Source: an uncultured Clostridia bacterium (lineage in GTDB: Bacteria; Bacillota; Clostridia; Christensenellales; Borkfalkiaceae). From it: 64,000 bases of DNA. The notes under the pieces were generated by a model. It did no database searches and was not told where the DNA came from. It worked only from the letters and a program-made list of their open reading frames with translations. Within the stretch, counting starts at the first letter, position 1, and every line of letters begins with the position of its first letter. Shown here piece after piece: positions 52,902 through 59,998 of the stretch. The stretch is taken from the NCBI GenBank assembly GCA_944368215.1, contig CALVWX010000006.1, positions 29,083 through 93,082 on the forward strand. The letters are read 5' to 3'. The position numbers were made by a program, and so were the translations under genes.

Positions 52902-52986
52902 GGGCGGATTGCAGAGTGGCCAAATGCATCAGACTGTAAATCTGACGTCTCCGACTTCGGTGGTTCGAATCCACCTCCTCCCACCA
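52902..52986 (+). tRNA. tRNA-Tyr (GTA)
   Basis: 85 bases with encoded CCA and a long variable arm (GTCTCCGACTTCGG region), as expected for bacterial tRNA-Tyr. The anticodon loop is CTGTAAA. The acceptor GGGCGGA pairs with TCCTCCC except for one C-U mismatch at the fourth pair. Confidence 0.92.
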
Positions 52987-53024
52987 AACACGACCTGAAA
53001 CTTATCGTTTCAGGTCGTGTTTAT
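52986..53024 (+). terminator. Intrinsic terminator of the tRNA cluster
   Basis: A 16-bp perfect stem (AAACACGACCTGAAAC and its complement) with a 5-base loop. The left arm begins at the CCA end of tRNA-Tyr, and TTTATC follows. Confidence 0.85.
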
Positions 53025-53146
53025 CTATTCACTATTCATTCTTCACTTTTCATTAAATAAAAGCTTTTCTGCAGAACGTTATTAAGATGGTCTTTTTGCC
53101 TGTGAATAGATAAAAATGAATAATTAATAGTGAATAATGAATAATT
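53021..53146. repeat. A+T-rich inverted repeats before the four-helix-bundle gene
   Basis: TTATCTATTCAC (53021-53032) is the exact complement of GTGAATAGATAA (53102-53113). Further TATTCACTATTCATT-like blocks recur on both sides up to 53146. No coding potential. Confidence 0.5.
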
Positions 53147-53158
53147 TCGGAGGGGATT

Positions 53159-53512
53159 ATGCAGGATAATATTTTGGTTGAAAAATCAAAGCGTTTTGCG
53201 CTTAAAATTATTGGCCTTTGCGGCGGCAAAAAGGCTTGCTGTGCCCCGTCAGTGCTTTTAAATCAGCTTTTGCGAAGCGGTACAAGTATAGGTGCCAACA
53301 TACGCGAGTCTGTTTTTGCCCACGGTAAAGCAGATTTTATTGCGAAATTGCAGATAGCGTTAAAGGAATGTTCCGAAACAGAATATTGGCTTGAACTTTT
53401 AATTGAAAGCGGTTACTACGAAGATAAAACTATATTAAATGACTGTACTGAAATTAAGAAAATTTTGATTTCATCAATAAATACGGCAAAGACAAATAAT
53501 GATAAAAAATAA
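53159..53512 (+). CDS. Four-helix-bundle protein (23S rRNA intervening-sequence protein family)
   Basis: 117 residues. It matches the S23/four-helix-bundle family: KSKRFALKIIGLCGG, LLNQLLRSGTSIGANIRESVFAHGKADFIAKLQIALKECSETEYWLELLIESGYY, then a last helix IKKILISSINTAK. First found inside 23S rRNA intervening sequences, the family is now seen at many other loci; its function is not settled. Here it lies 170 bases after the tRNA cluster behind inverted repeats. The start follows GGAGGGG. Confidence 0.9.
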   Translation: MQDNILVEKSKRFALKIIGLCGGKKACCAPSVLLNQLLRSGTSIGANIRESVFAHGKADFIAKLQIALKECSETEYWLELLIESGYYEDKTILNDCTEIKKILISSINTAKTNNDKK

Positions 53513-53556
53513 GCATGCAACATTTCGCCGCTCTCTCCGCGCGCCAAAATACACCT

Positions 53557-53583
53557 ACAAACTTCGTCCCGAAGTTTGTATTT
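53557..53583 (+). terminator. Hairpin after the four-helix-bundle gene
   Basis: A 10-bp perfect stem ACAAACTTCG/CGAAGTTTGT with a 3-base loop followed by ATTTATC. Confidence 0.65.
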
Positions 53584-53655
53584 ATCTCACCGCTTCAAAA
53601 AGAGTAGGTAGTGACTTCTCCTATCTGCATAATGAGATGTGCATTACTTTTCGGT

Positions 53656-53684
53656 TTGCAAAAAAATTCTGCGTGTGATACAAT
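53656..53684 (+). promoter_or_regulatory. Probable promoter of the broken membrane protein gene
   Basis: TTGCAA (53656-53661), a 17-base spacer and TACAAT (53679-53684). The start would fall next to the ATG at 53693, so the transcript may be leaderless. Confidence 0.5.
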
Positions 53685-53692
53685 ATGTGCAC

Positions 53693-54309
53693 ATGAACTT
53701 TATTAAAAAATATAAAGCCCTGCCGTATATTCAAAGGGTAAAAATCCGTTGCGCAATTACGCTTGCAGGCTCGTTTCTGGTTTGCGTCGGCAAGCTAGCT
53801 GGCGATTGCTTCGGCGTTTCATCAGTTTCTCTTTTGCATAGGCGGCATTATTTTCTGCATTTATCTGCGTTGCAAAATTTCAGTTTATTCTGAGTATAAA
53901 CCAACCTGAAAAATACTTCAAAAAATACATTTTAATGGCGGCACTTTTGTTTGTCGGCTCTGCCGTAATGCTCTTTTATTGGCTCGTGCCGTATTTGTGG
54001 CAGATTGAATTTGAGTATTCAAAGCTGCAGGTTTATGTTTACGGCATTTTCTCTCTGGCCGAATGCGTGATCGCCGTCGTCGGCTTTGTAACGATGCTGC
54101 GCCGCGGGAATTTGCTTTTAAACGGGCTCAGGTGCATAAATATAGCCGTAGCTTTGAATTCTTTAAGCATTTTTTACAGAATGTATTACGTGCATTTCAA
54201 TCAGAGCTCGTCTTTACAGATATTTATGAGCGGCGTTTTTGTGGCAATCTATATGCTAATTTACGCCGCGGTGTATTACAATAAATATTTAAAACGCGCA
54301 AAAAATTAA
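53693..54309 (+). pseudogene. Frameshifted small membrane protein gene
   Basis: The start MNFIKKYKALPYIQRVKIRCAITLAGSFLVC lies in one frame, which turns non-hydrophobic after residue 50 and stops at 53893. The rest (FICVAKFQFILSINQPEKYFKKYILMAALLFVGSAVMLFYW and onwards to YLKRAKN) is in another frame that is open from just after a TAG at about 53838. A third frame reads hydrophobically between them (HQFLFCIGGIIFCIYL). The simplest reading is one four- to five-helix membrane protein of about 205 residues broken by two indels between about 53815 and 53900. The family is not recognised. Confidence 0.65.
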
Positions 54310-54356
54310 CCGTTCAGGAAATTTCTGCCGCGCGTAACTTGTAAGGAGGATGAAAT

Positions 54357-54992
54357 ATGCAAAACGGACCCGACCCAGATAAAATTTACCCCAACGAAAA
54401 TATCCGCAGTCTCTGTTTTATCAAAAACGTAATAACCCGCCCCAATATCATCGTCGGCGATTATACATATTATGACGACGACGGCGGAGCCGAAAAGTTT
54501 GAAGAGCATGTCACCCATCATTATGAATTTATCGGCGATAAACTCATTATAGGCCGCTTCTGCGCCATAGGCAAGGGAGTGGAATTTATAATGAACGGCG
54601 CAAACCACCGCATGAAATCGGCAAGCACATATCCCTTCAACATAATGGACGGCGGATGGGAAAAGGTTATGCCCTCGCTCAACGATTTGCCCATAAAGGG
54701 AGATACCGTGGTGGGCAACGACGTATGGATAGGCCAGAATGTCACAATTCTCCCCGGCGTTCATATAGGCGACGGCGCCATAATCGGCGCAAATTCCGTC
54801 GTCTCAAAAAATATTCCGCCCTATGCCGTAGCCGCGGGCAACCCCGCAAGGCTTATACGCATGCGCTTTGACGATGATACGGTAAGTTTTCTTTTAAAGT
54901 TGCAGTGGTGGAACTGGCCTGCCGAAAAAATAACCCAAAATCTCGAATCGCTCTGCAGCGGCGACTTATCAAAACTTAAAAGCATAAAATAA
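54357..54992 (+). CDS. Vat-family acetyltransferase (xenobiotic/streptogramin A type)
   Basis: 211 residues. It starts with the Vat-like GPDPDKIYPNENIRSLCFIKNVITRPNIIVGDYTYYDD. The catalytic His is in FIMNGANHRM, the left-handed beta-helix hexapeptides run through VVGNDVWIGQNVTILPGVHIGDGAIIGANSVV, and the C-terminus has the typical LQWWNWP. Proven members acetylate streptogramin A antibiotics, but many chromosomal homologues have unknown substrates. AAGGAGG precedes the ATG. It is more GC-rich than its broken neighbour. Confidence 0.88.
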   Translation: MQNGPDPDKIYPNENIRSLCFIKNVITRPNIIVGDYTYYDDDGGAEKFEEHVTHHYEFIGDKLIIGRFCAIGKGVEFIMNGANHRMKSASTYPFNIMDGGWEKVMPSLNDLPIKGDTVVGNDVWIGQNVTILPGVHIGDGAIIGANSVVSKNIPPYAVAAGNPARLIRMRFDDDTVSFLLKLQWWNWPAEKITQNLESLCSGDLSKLKSIK

Positions 54993-55010
54993 TACGTTAT
55001 CAATATGTTC

Positions 55011-55056
55011 AAAGGGCGTTGCAACTTCAGTTGCAACGCCCTTTGCCATTATTTTT
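55011..55056 (+). terminator. Intrinsic terminator of the Vat-like gene
   Basis: A 16-bp perfect stem (AAAGGGCGTTGCAACT and its complement) with a 2-base loop, followed by GCCATTATTTTTT. Confidence 0.8.
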
Positions 55057-55060
55057 TAAT

Positions 55061-55549
55061 TTATCTCTTCACGGGCGAGCCGCAGTAAGGGCAGCGCGCG
55101 TTATCTCCCGTATATGTAAATTTGGCGCCGCAATAGGGGCACTCGTAAAACTTTTCGCGCTTGTCGGCCGCAATGTTTTCGTTAAGCACAATGCTGTCGC
55201 CCTCGCGCTTGTACCCTTTAAGAAATCCCTTGTTGAAACATTTGTCAAGGTGCGCCCTGACGTTCTTTTCGTTCATGGATAGTTGCGCGGCAATCTCCTG
55301 AACAGTGTACAAATGCTCCTCGGTTATTGCGGCTACAATGCGCTTTAACGGCCGGGCCGAACCGTATACCGACCACGCAATCGGCGTGCCGTAAAATCCT
55401 ACCGCCACGAAGGCAATTCCCACGCCCATCACGGCCCATATCTCGTTTACCGCGCCTATCGGTATCATGGGTATGCCGCCCACAAAAATTACCGTCATTA
55501 TAAGCGCTATTATCAAAAGTTTATTCAAATACGCGTTAACTTCTTTCAT
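55061..55549 (-). CDS. Membrane protein with winged-helix and zinc-ribbon domains
   Basis: 162 residues. Two membrane helices (about 10-33 and 37-60) are followed by a winged-helix-like segment (RIVAAITEEHLYTVQEIAAQLSMNEKNVRAHLDKCFNKGFLKGY) and a C-terminal zinc ribbon with CPYCGAKF and CPYCGSPV. The layout suggests a membrane-bound protein that binds nucleic acid or protein; the role is unknown. Confidence 0.75.
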   Translation of the reverse strand: MKEVNAYLNKLLIIALIMTVIFVGGIPMIPIGAVNEIWAVMGVGIAFVAVGFYGTPIAWSVYGSARPLKRIVAAITEEHLYTVQEIAAQLSMNEKNVRAHLDKCFNKGFLKGYKREGDSIVLNENIAADKREKFYECPYCGAKFTYTGDNARCPYCGSPVKR

Positions 55550-55624
55550 ACCGCTATTATACGCCCGCCGCCGCTTTTTGTCAATATTTATAAAAGAGTG
55601 GCTGCTCGTAAGTCCCGCAATAAA

Positions 55625-55831
55625 TTATGGCATTCTTCCTATCAGTTCATCCGTAGTAATATCAAATAAATCAGCAATCGCCCAAAGACTTTCAAGATCT
55701 GGTTGTATTTTTCCGCTTTCCCAATAGGAGATTTTACGTTGTGTAGTTTGCAATTTGTCTGCAAGCTGTTGTTGTGTCAGATTCGCGCTTTCGCGCAGCA
55801 AGCGCAAATTTGACGAAAATTGGATTCTCAT
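55625..55831 (-). CDS. XRE-family HTH regulator
   Basis: 68 residues, a single Cro/CI helix-turn-helix: LRLLRESANLTQQQLADKLQTTQRKISYWESGKIQPDLESLWAIADLFDITTDELIG. It is divergent from a gene whose promoter holds two 17-bp sites with TAGACA half-sites. One of them (55842-55858) also lies over its own start region, so it probably controls both directions. Confidence 0.92.
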   Translation of the reverse strand: MRIQFSSNLRLLRESANLTQQQLADKLQTTQRKISYWESGKIQPDLESLWAIADLFDITTDELIGRMP

Positions 55832-55841
55832 ACAAAAATTA

Positions 55842-55887
55842 TAGACAAAAATAATCTAAAACAGTTGACATAGACATTTTTTGTCTA
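55842..55887. promoter_or_regulatory. Paired operator sites of the XRE-family regulator
   Basis: TAGACATTTTTTGTCTA (55871-55887) is a perfect palindrome; TAGACAAAAATAATCTA (55842-55858) is a degenerate copy of the same length, 29 bp away. The perfect site exactly fills the -35/-10 spacer of the rightward promoter. Confidence 0.75.
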
Positions 55888-55893
55888 TATAAT
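55865..55893 (+). promoter_or_regulatory. Sigma-A promoter of the B-box-like gene
   Basis: TTGACA (55865-55870), a 17-base spacer (itself the operator palindrome) and TATAAT (55888-55893). Confidence 0.85.
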
Positions 55894-55923
55894 TAAGTTA
55901 CAATAACTAAATGGAGGAAAAAT

Positions 55924-56508
55924 ATGAATTGTACAAGACACCTTAATCGTCCTGCAGTTGCGCAATGTCGGAGTTGCGGGGCATATGTTTGCAAAGAATG
56001 CGCCGATGCTACAAAGGCTTTGAGAGAATAAGAAGGTGTTTTATGCGTCGACTGTTATTCGCAGGCATTGCATGATGCCGCCGATAGTATGAGAAAAAAA
56101 CGGAATAGACGTTTAAGGAGAATTATTCTTAGTATAATTTTTTATTTTATAGGCATAATTTTCTTTATCTCGGCTCTTGCGAGCGGCGCGCATGGCGTAC
56201 AGCTTGTTGTAATGATTATCATCGCGGCTATCTTGTGTGGTCTGTATACAGCCATTGCCGGTTGGCGCGCAGCACGCGAGGCGCATGAAGAACATGAAAT
56301 GAAACACGGGGCAAGTTATACGATAACAAGCAGCGGTATTTATCGCGATACTGGTTTTGGTACAAAACTTGTTTTTTTCTTATTAGGTGCTGCCTTCGGC
56401 ATAATAGTTGCGCCCATAAGTGTTATTAAAAATATTATTGGTATGGCTTCTGACAAAAAAACTATAAATATGTTTGAGCAGGAAGTTTTAGATGTGTCAA
56501 AAATCTAA
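55924..56508 (+). pseudogene. B-box-like zinc finger membrane protein gene with in-frame TAA
   Basis: The ATG at 55924 follows a strong GGAGG and starts a zinc-binding domain: CTRH, CRSC, CKEC, then after the stop CVDC, all in one frame. The frame is interrupted by a single TAA at 56029-56031 (codon 36). It continues without shift through ALHDAADSMRKKRNRR into a membrane part (IILSIIFYFIGIIFFISALA near codon 65, LVVMIIIAAILCGLYTAIAG, FFLLGAAFGIIVAPISVI). The intact protein would have 194 residues. Either a recent nonsense mutation broke it, or the second half is translated from a start near 56068-56089. The promoter and operator are intact. Confidence 0.75.
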
Positions 56509-56521
56509 GTAAATAGATTTG

Positions 56522-56556
56522 CCCTGCGGCGTAAATGGCGCCGCAGGGTATTTTTT
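56522..56556 (+). terminator. Intrinsic terminator
   Basis: Arms CCCTGCGGCG and CGCCGCAGGG followed by TATTTTTTT. Confidence 0.9.
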
Positions 56557-56594
56557 TGTAAAAAATTATATTTTAGCGGCATTTATTTCGAGCA

Positions 56595-56623
56595 TTGACT
56601 TATTTCTTTGAGCATGTTATAAT
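56595..56623 (+). promoter_or_regulatory. Promoter of the SPFH/zinc-ribbon gene
   Basis: TTGACT (56595-56600), a 17-base spacer and TATAAT (56618-56623), followed by AGAGGT before the ATG. Confidence 0.85.
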
Positions 56624-56644
56624 TAATTAAAAGAGGTAATATTT

Positions 56645-57646
56645 ATGGCATTGTTAAATGTGATAGAGTGGGTGGACCAGTCACCCGATGAAATCCTGCA
56701 CAAATATGATACGCGTAAAAATATAGTCAAGCGCTGGTCAAAACTTACCGTGCGCGAAGGTCAGGTTGCGGTATTCTGCGACAAAGGCTCCGTCGCCGAC
56801 GTCTTCGGCCCCGGCATGTACAGTCTCGATACCGATACATTGCCCATACTCACGGCCCTTTTGTCGTGGGCGTACGCATTCGAATCGCCCTTCAAGTCTG
56901 ATATTTATTTTGTCAGCACGCGCCAGTTTGTCAATCACAAGTGGGGCACTGCCACGCCCGTAATAATCAAAGATAAGCAGCTCGGCACTGTAAGGGTGCG
57001 CGGATACGGCACATATTCCTTCAGAGTGACTGACGCAAGGTCGTTTTTAAAGGAACTTTCGGGCGCCCGCTATTCGTTCACCACGGCCGACGTCGAAGAG
57101 TATATCCGCTCCGTTCTCGTCATGGGCATTTCAGATACGCTCGGCCAGAGCGGCATAGAGGTCGCCGACCTGTCGGCCAATCTCATAGAACTTTCCTCGG
57201 CGGTGCTCAAATCCCTTTCGCCCCGCTTCAAGACGTTCGGGTTAGAGCTGTCGTCCTTCAATTTCGAAAGCGTTTCGCTTCCCCCCGAAGTTGAAAAAGC
57301 CATCGACGAAAACGCCCGCCTCGGTGTATTGCGCGGCAATGTGGATATCTACACGCAGATAGCCAAGGCCGACGCCCTCAAGGAGGCGGCCAAAAACCCC
57401 GGCGGCGCGGGCACGCTGGTGGGGGCGGGGGTTGGCCTCGGCATAGGCGCCGACCTCGGCCGTTCGCTCGGCGAAGAAATGTCTCCTAAGGGCGGCTTAA
57501 AGTGCTCCGTCTGCGGCGCGAATGTACCTTCGAACGCCAAGTTCTGCCCGGAATGCGGCTCTGTGATAAAGCGCGCATGCCCCAAATGCGGAGCAGCCAT
57601 TTCGCCCGGAGCAAAATTCTGCCCCGATTGCGGCACAAAAATTTAA
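56645..57646 (+). CDS. SPFH-domain protein with C-terminal double zinc ribbon (YdjI-like)
   Basis: 333 residues. Residues 1-240 form an SPFH/band-7-like domain (VREGQVAVFCDKGSVADVFGPGMYSLDTDTLPIL and GYGTYSFRVTDARSFLKEL). A Gly/Ala-rich linker (GTLVGAGVGLGIGADLG) follows, then two zinc ribbons with CSVCG...CPECG and CPKCG...CPDCG. There is no membrane helix. The Bacillus YdjI homologue is linked to membrane-stress proteins; some annotations call the family virion core protein. It stands alone with its own promoter. Confidence 0.85.
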   Translation: MALLNVIEWVDQSPDEILHKYDTRKNIVKRWSKLTVREGQVAVFCDKGSVADVFGPGMYSLDTDTLPILTALLSWAYAFESPFKSDIYFVSTRQFVNHKWGTATPVIIKDKQLGTVRVRGYGTYSFRVTDARSFLKELSGARYSFTTADVEEYIRSVLVMGISDTLGQSGIEVADLSANLIELSSAVLKSLSPRFKTFGLELSSFNFESVSLPPEVEKAIDENARLGVLRGNVDIYTQIAKADALKEAAKNPGGAGTLVGAGVGLGIGADLGRSLGEEMSPKGGLKCSVCGANVPSNAKFCPECGSVIKRACPKCGAAISPGAKFCPDCGTKI

Positions 57647-57663
57647 AAGTTGAATAATATATG

Positions 57664-57714
57664 CGCCCGCGGCGAACTCAATGTTCGCCGCGGGCGTCCG
57701 CTTTTTGCGCATTT
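57664..57714 (+). terminator. Intrinsic terminator of the SPFH gene
   Basis: A 14-bp perfect stem CGCCCGCGGCGAAC/GTTCGCCGCGGGCG with a 5-base loop; a T run (CTTTTTG) follows a few bases later. Confidence 0.75.
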
Positions 57715-57730
57715 TAATCGGCGTGCGCTG

Positions 57731-58390
57731 CTAATTTACGAATTCCATATTAATATTACCGTTGTTGCAGTCGGCTTTGAAAGTTTTTGCTCCGCCGTCC
57801 TTGCTCTCGGGCAGATTGCAATCGCCCTTCTTTATCGTGCACGATATCGAAAAATCGTCCCAACTCCCGATAACCGTGCCCGTGATATCACCGTTTTTGG
57901 CCGTCAGGTCAATCGATTTGCCCACGTTCACGCGCTCGCAGAGTATGTTTCCGCCGTTCGAATTCAGATTTAAGCCCTCCGCAAACGACAGCGATTTGAC
58001 TTCTATATTCTCGTTTGTCGTATTTGCCGAAAGGTTTACTATTGTTTCGTCGGGTATCTGAATACGTATTTTGCGGTATTCCTCCGCAGGTTTGGTGCCT
58101 ATAAAGTCGGTCCAGTCCTTGTCAAGGGTCAAAGTTACGGATAACTGGTTGTCGTCGGAATTTATGTCGAGATACTCTTTTTCGCTGTCAAAGTAATAAA
58201 TGTGTACCTGCTCGTCGTCCGAAGCGCTTATTTCCAGTTGCCTGTCGGTCACGTCTATCGTCACGCTCTCTATCGTGCCGTCGCCCGACTGATATGCCTT
58301 CTCCGTAAAAGTTTGCGCGCCCGAACAGCCCGTTAAGGCCGCCAGCGCCGCGCAGATTATTGCTCCCAGAAGTGTAATAAGTTTTTTCAT
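57731..58390 (-). CDS. DUF4097-type lipoprotein (beta-helix adhesin-like)
   Basis: 219 residues. The signal peptide ends at lipobox ALTGC (Cys22). The mature part is the repetitive beta-strand type of DUF4097: VTIDVTDRQLEISASDDEQVHIYYFD, IRIQIPDETIVNLSANTTNENIEVKSLSF, LNSNGGNILCERVNVGKSIDLTAKNGDITGTVIGS. Such proteins are often linked to membrane-stress regulators. It is divergent from a MerR-family gene. Confidence 0.85.
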   Translation of the reverse strand: MKKLITLLGAIICAALAALTGCSGAQTFTEKAYQSGDGTIESVTIDVTDRQLEISASDDEQVHIYYFDSEKEYLDINSDDNQLSVTLTLDKDWTDFIGTKPAEEYRKIRIQIPDETIVNLSANTTNENIEVKSLSFAEGLNLNSNGGNILCERVNVGKSIDLTAKNGDITGTVIGSWDDFSISCTIKKGDCNLPESKDGGAKTFKADCNNGNINMEFVN

Positions 58391-58414
58391 TTTGTCTAAG
58401 CCTCCTAAATTCTT

Positions 58415-58442
58415 TTGACATAGTCGTTTTTTTTGTTATAAT
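58415..58442 (+). promoter_or_regulatory. Promoter of the merR-type gene
   Basis: TTGACA (58415-58420), a 16-base spacer and TATAAT (58437-58442). Confidence 0.8.
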
Positions 58443-58451
58443 AATGATAAT

Positions 58452-58470
58452 CTTTTGTGTTACACAAAAG
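58452..58470. promoter_or_regulatory. Palindromic operator candidate before the merR-type gene
   Basis: CTTTTGTGTTACACAAAAG is a perfect 8-bp inverted repeat with a 3-base centre, located just downstream of the -10 box. Confidence 0.65.
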
Positions 58471-58490
58471 TCAAGGGAAATTAAACAAAA

Positions 58491-59273
58491 ATGCAAGAAT
58501 TTTTTTCTATAAGCGAGGCGGCCAAAATCGTCGGCATGACGGCCGAAACTCTGCGCCATTATGACAGAATAAATCTGGTAAAGCCCTGCAAGGTGGATAA
58601 GTGGACGGGCTACCGCTATTATTCCCTTCAGGAAATAGTTAGGCTGAACACAATACGCACGCTGCGCTGTATGGACTTGACGCTGGATGAAATAAAATGC
58701 ATTTTATCGTACGACGATTTCAATAAAATAATTTCGGCGCTCAAGCGGGCTGAGGAAAGTGCCGACAAAAAGATTGCCGAACTCAATTCGGCAAAGCAGC
58801 GAATCGGCCGCGCCAGAAGTTATTACGAGAGCAAGCTCAAAGAACAGCCGCGCGCTCAGGAGCCGTTTGTCAAAGATTTTCCCGAGCGCGTCATTTTGCT
58901 TTCGGACACGATGGAGGAGCCGACTTTGGACAACCTCTGGAATTATCACCGCCATTTTTACAAACAACTGTCCGAAGATATCAAGGACGATTTTTCCTTC
59001 GAAGACATGGCGGGCATTTATGTGCAGGATAATTACCGGCGTTTATTTGCGCTCTGCACTAAGTATAAGCCGACAGAAGGCATACGCGTTCTTCCGGGCG
59101 GCAGATACCTTTGCGCCGACTGCACGGATGAAAACCGCCAAAGCGTTATGCGCAGTTTAATTCAGACGGCGCAGGCTCAATACGGCGTCACGCCGTCGTT
59201 CACGTTAGAGCTCATAATCGTTTCAGGCATTCTGCAATGGAACTATCAGGCGCAGATATTCATATCTCAATAA
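58491..59273 (+). CDS. MerR-family transcriptional regulator
   Basis: 260 residues. The N-terminal winged helix-turn-helix is FSISEAAKIVGMTAETLRHYDRINLVKPCKVDKWTGYRYYSLQEIVRLNTIRTLRCMDLTLDEIKCIL (about 5-72). It is followed by a coiled-coil dimer helix and a ligand-type C-terminal domain resembling the BmrR/GyrI-like effector fold (PTEGIRVLPGGRYLCADC). It may sense a drug-like or lipophilic compound (inference). A palindrome at its promoter suggests autoregulation. Confidence 0.9.
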   Translation: MQEFFSISEAAKIVGMTAETLRHYDRINLVKPCKVDKWTGYRYYSLQEIVRLNTIRTLRCMDLTLDEIKCILSYDDFNKIISALKRAEESADKKIAELNSAKQRIGRARSYYESKLKEQPRAQEPFVKDFPERVILLSDTMEEPTLDNLWNYHRHFYKQLSEDIKDDFSFEDMAGIYVQDNYRRLFALCTKYKPTEGIRVLPGGRYLCADCTDENRQSVMRSLIQTAQAQYGVTPSFTLELIIVSGILQWNYQAQIFISQ

Positions 59274-59314
59274 TTAATTAGTGCCATAATATGGCGCGGC
59301 GAAAGGCAGAATAA

Positions 59315-59342
59315 GGGGAGGCGGTCAAAATTGCCTCCCCGT
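59315..59342 (+). terminator. Hairpin after the merR-type gene
   Basis: An 8-bp stem GGGGAGGC/GCCTCCCC with a 10-base loop, followed by a weak tail. Confidence 0.55.
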
Positions 59343-59405
59343 TCGTGTATTTATAATGATCCGTCAATATTCGTCGATTTTGCACATGACTTTCACACAG
59401 TTTGC

Positions 59406-59434
59406 TTGACTTATCAAAAATTATTATTTATAAT
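59406..59434 (+). promoter_or_regulatory. Sigma-A promoter of the second marR gene
   Basis: TTGACT (59406-59411), a 17-base spacer and TATAAT (59429-59434). Confidence 0.85.
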
Positions 59435-59436
59435 TA

Positions 59437-59449
59437 CTAACAGTGTTAG
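59437..59449. promoter_or_regulatory. Probable MarR operator (second regulator)
   Basis: CTAACAGTGTTAG is a perfect palindrome around a central G, two bases downstream of the -10 box. Confidence 0.75.
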
Positions 59450-59466
59450 CAAAATCGGAGTCAACC

Positions 59467-59874
59467 ATGAACTATCGCCGGCAGGCAGAGGAATTTTATC
59501 ACATTCTTGCAAATAATAATAACGTTAAAATATCTAAATTCCTTGACGACGGACTGAGGGGGATTTATGTTATCCTGCGTATTTTGCGGGACAGCAAAAC
59601 AGAAATTTTGCCTGGCGACATTGCAAAGATGATGGGCATTTCGACCGCGCGCGTCGCCGTCGCGCTGAAAACGCTTGAAAAAAAGGGGTATATCAGCAAA
59701 GCTCCCGCCGCATACGACGGCAGGAAAATTGTCTTGAAAATTACTCCTGCCGGGTTGCAGGCGCTGTCGGAACGCGAATCGGCGGTTTATGATTTTATAG
59801 AAAGTTTTTTAAAAAAAGTAAGCGCCAGCGAAGCGCAAACATTTATAGATATAGCTAAAAAAATTTTTAACTGA
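59467..59874 (+). CDS. MarR-family transcriptional regulator
   Basis: 135 residues. The winged helix is GDIAKMMGISTARVAVALKTLEKKGYISKAPAAYDGRKIVLKITPAG (about 51-97). The ATG at 59467 follows CGGAG. Its promoter carries a palindrome at the expected start of transcription. The nitroreductase gene follows 124 bases later on the same strand and may be co-regulated. Confidence 0.92.
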   Translation: MNYRRQAEEFYHILANNNNVKISKFLDDGLRGIYVILRILRDSKTEILPGDIAKMMGISTARVAVALKTLEKKGYISKAPAAYDGRKIVLKITPAGLQALSERESAVYDFIESFLKKVSASEAQTFIDIAKKIFN

Positions 59875-59998
59875 GCGTATTTTTATATCATACAGGCTTT
59901 TACCCGTATGTGCAGAAGAACGTCCGGCGTTCCCGCGTACAGCGCATGTAACGCCGGGTGCAACTTTCAGCTTCTGCGCCATTAAAAAGGAGTGTATT

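Noticed and set aside
59520-59533. A further LacI-type operator (AACGTTAAAA)
   Set aside because: It lies inside the coding region of a MarR gene, lacks the second half-site and has no promoter nearby.
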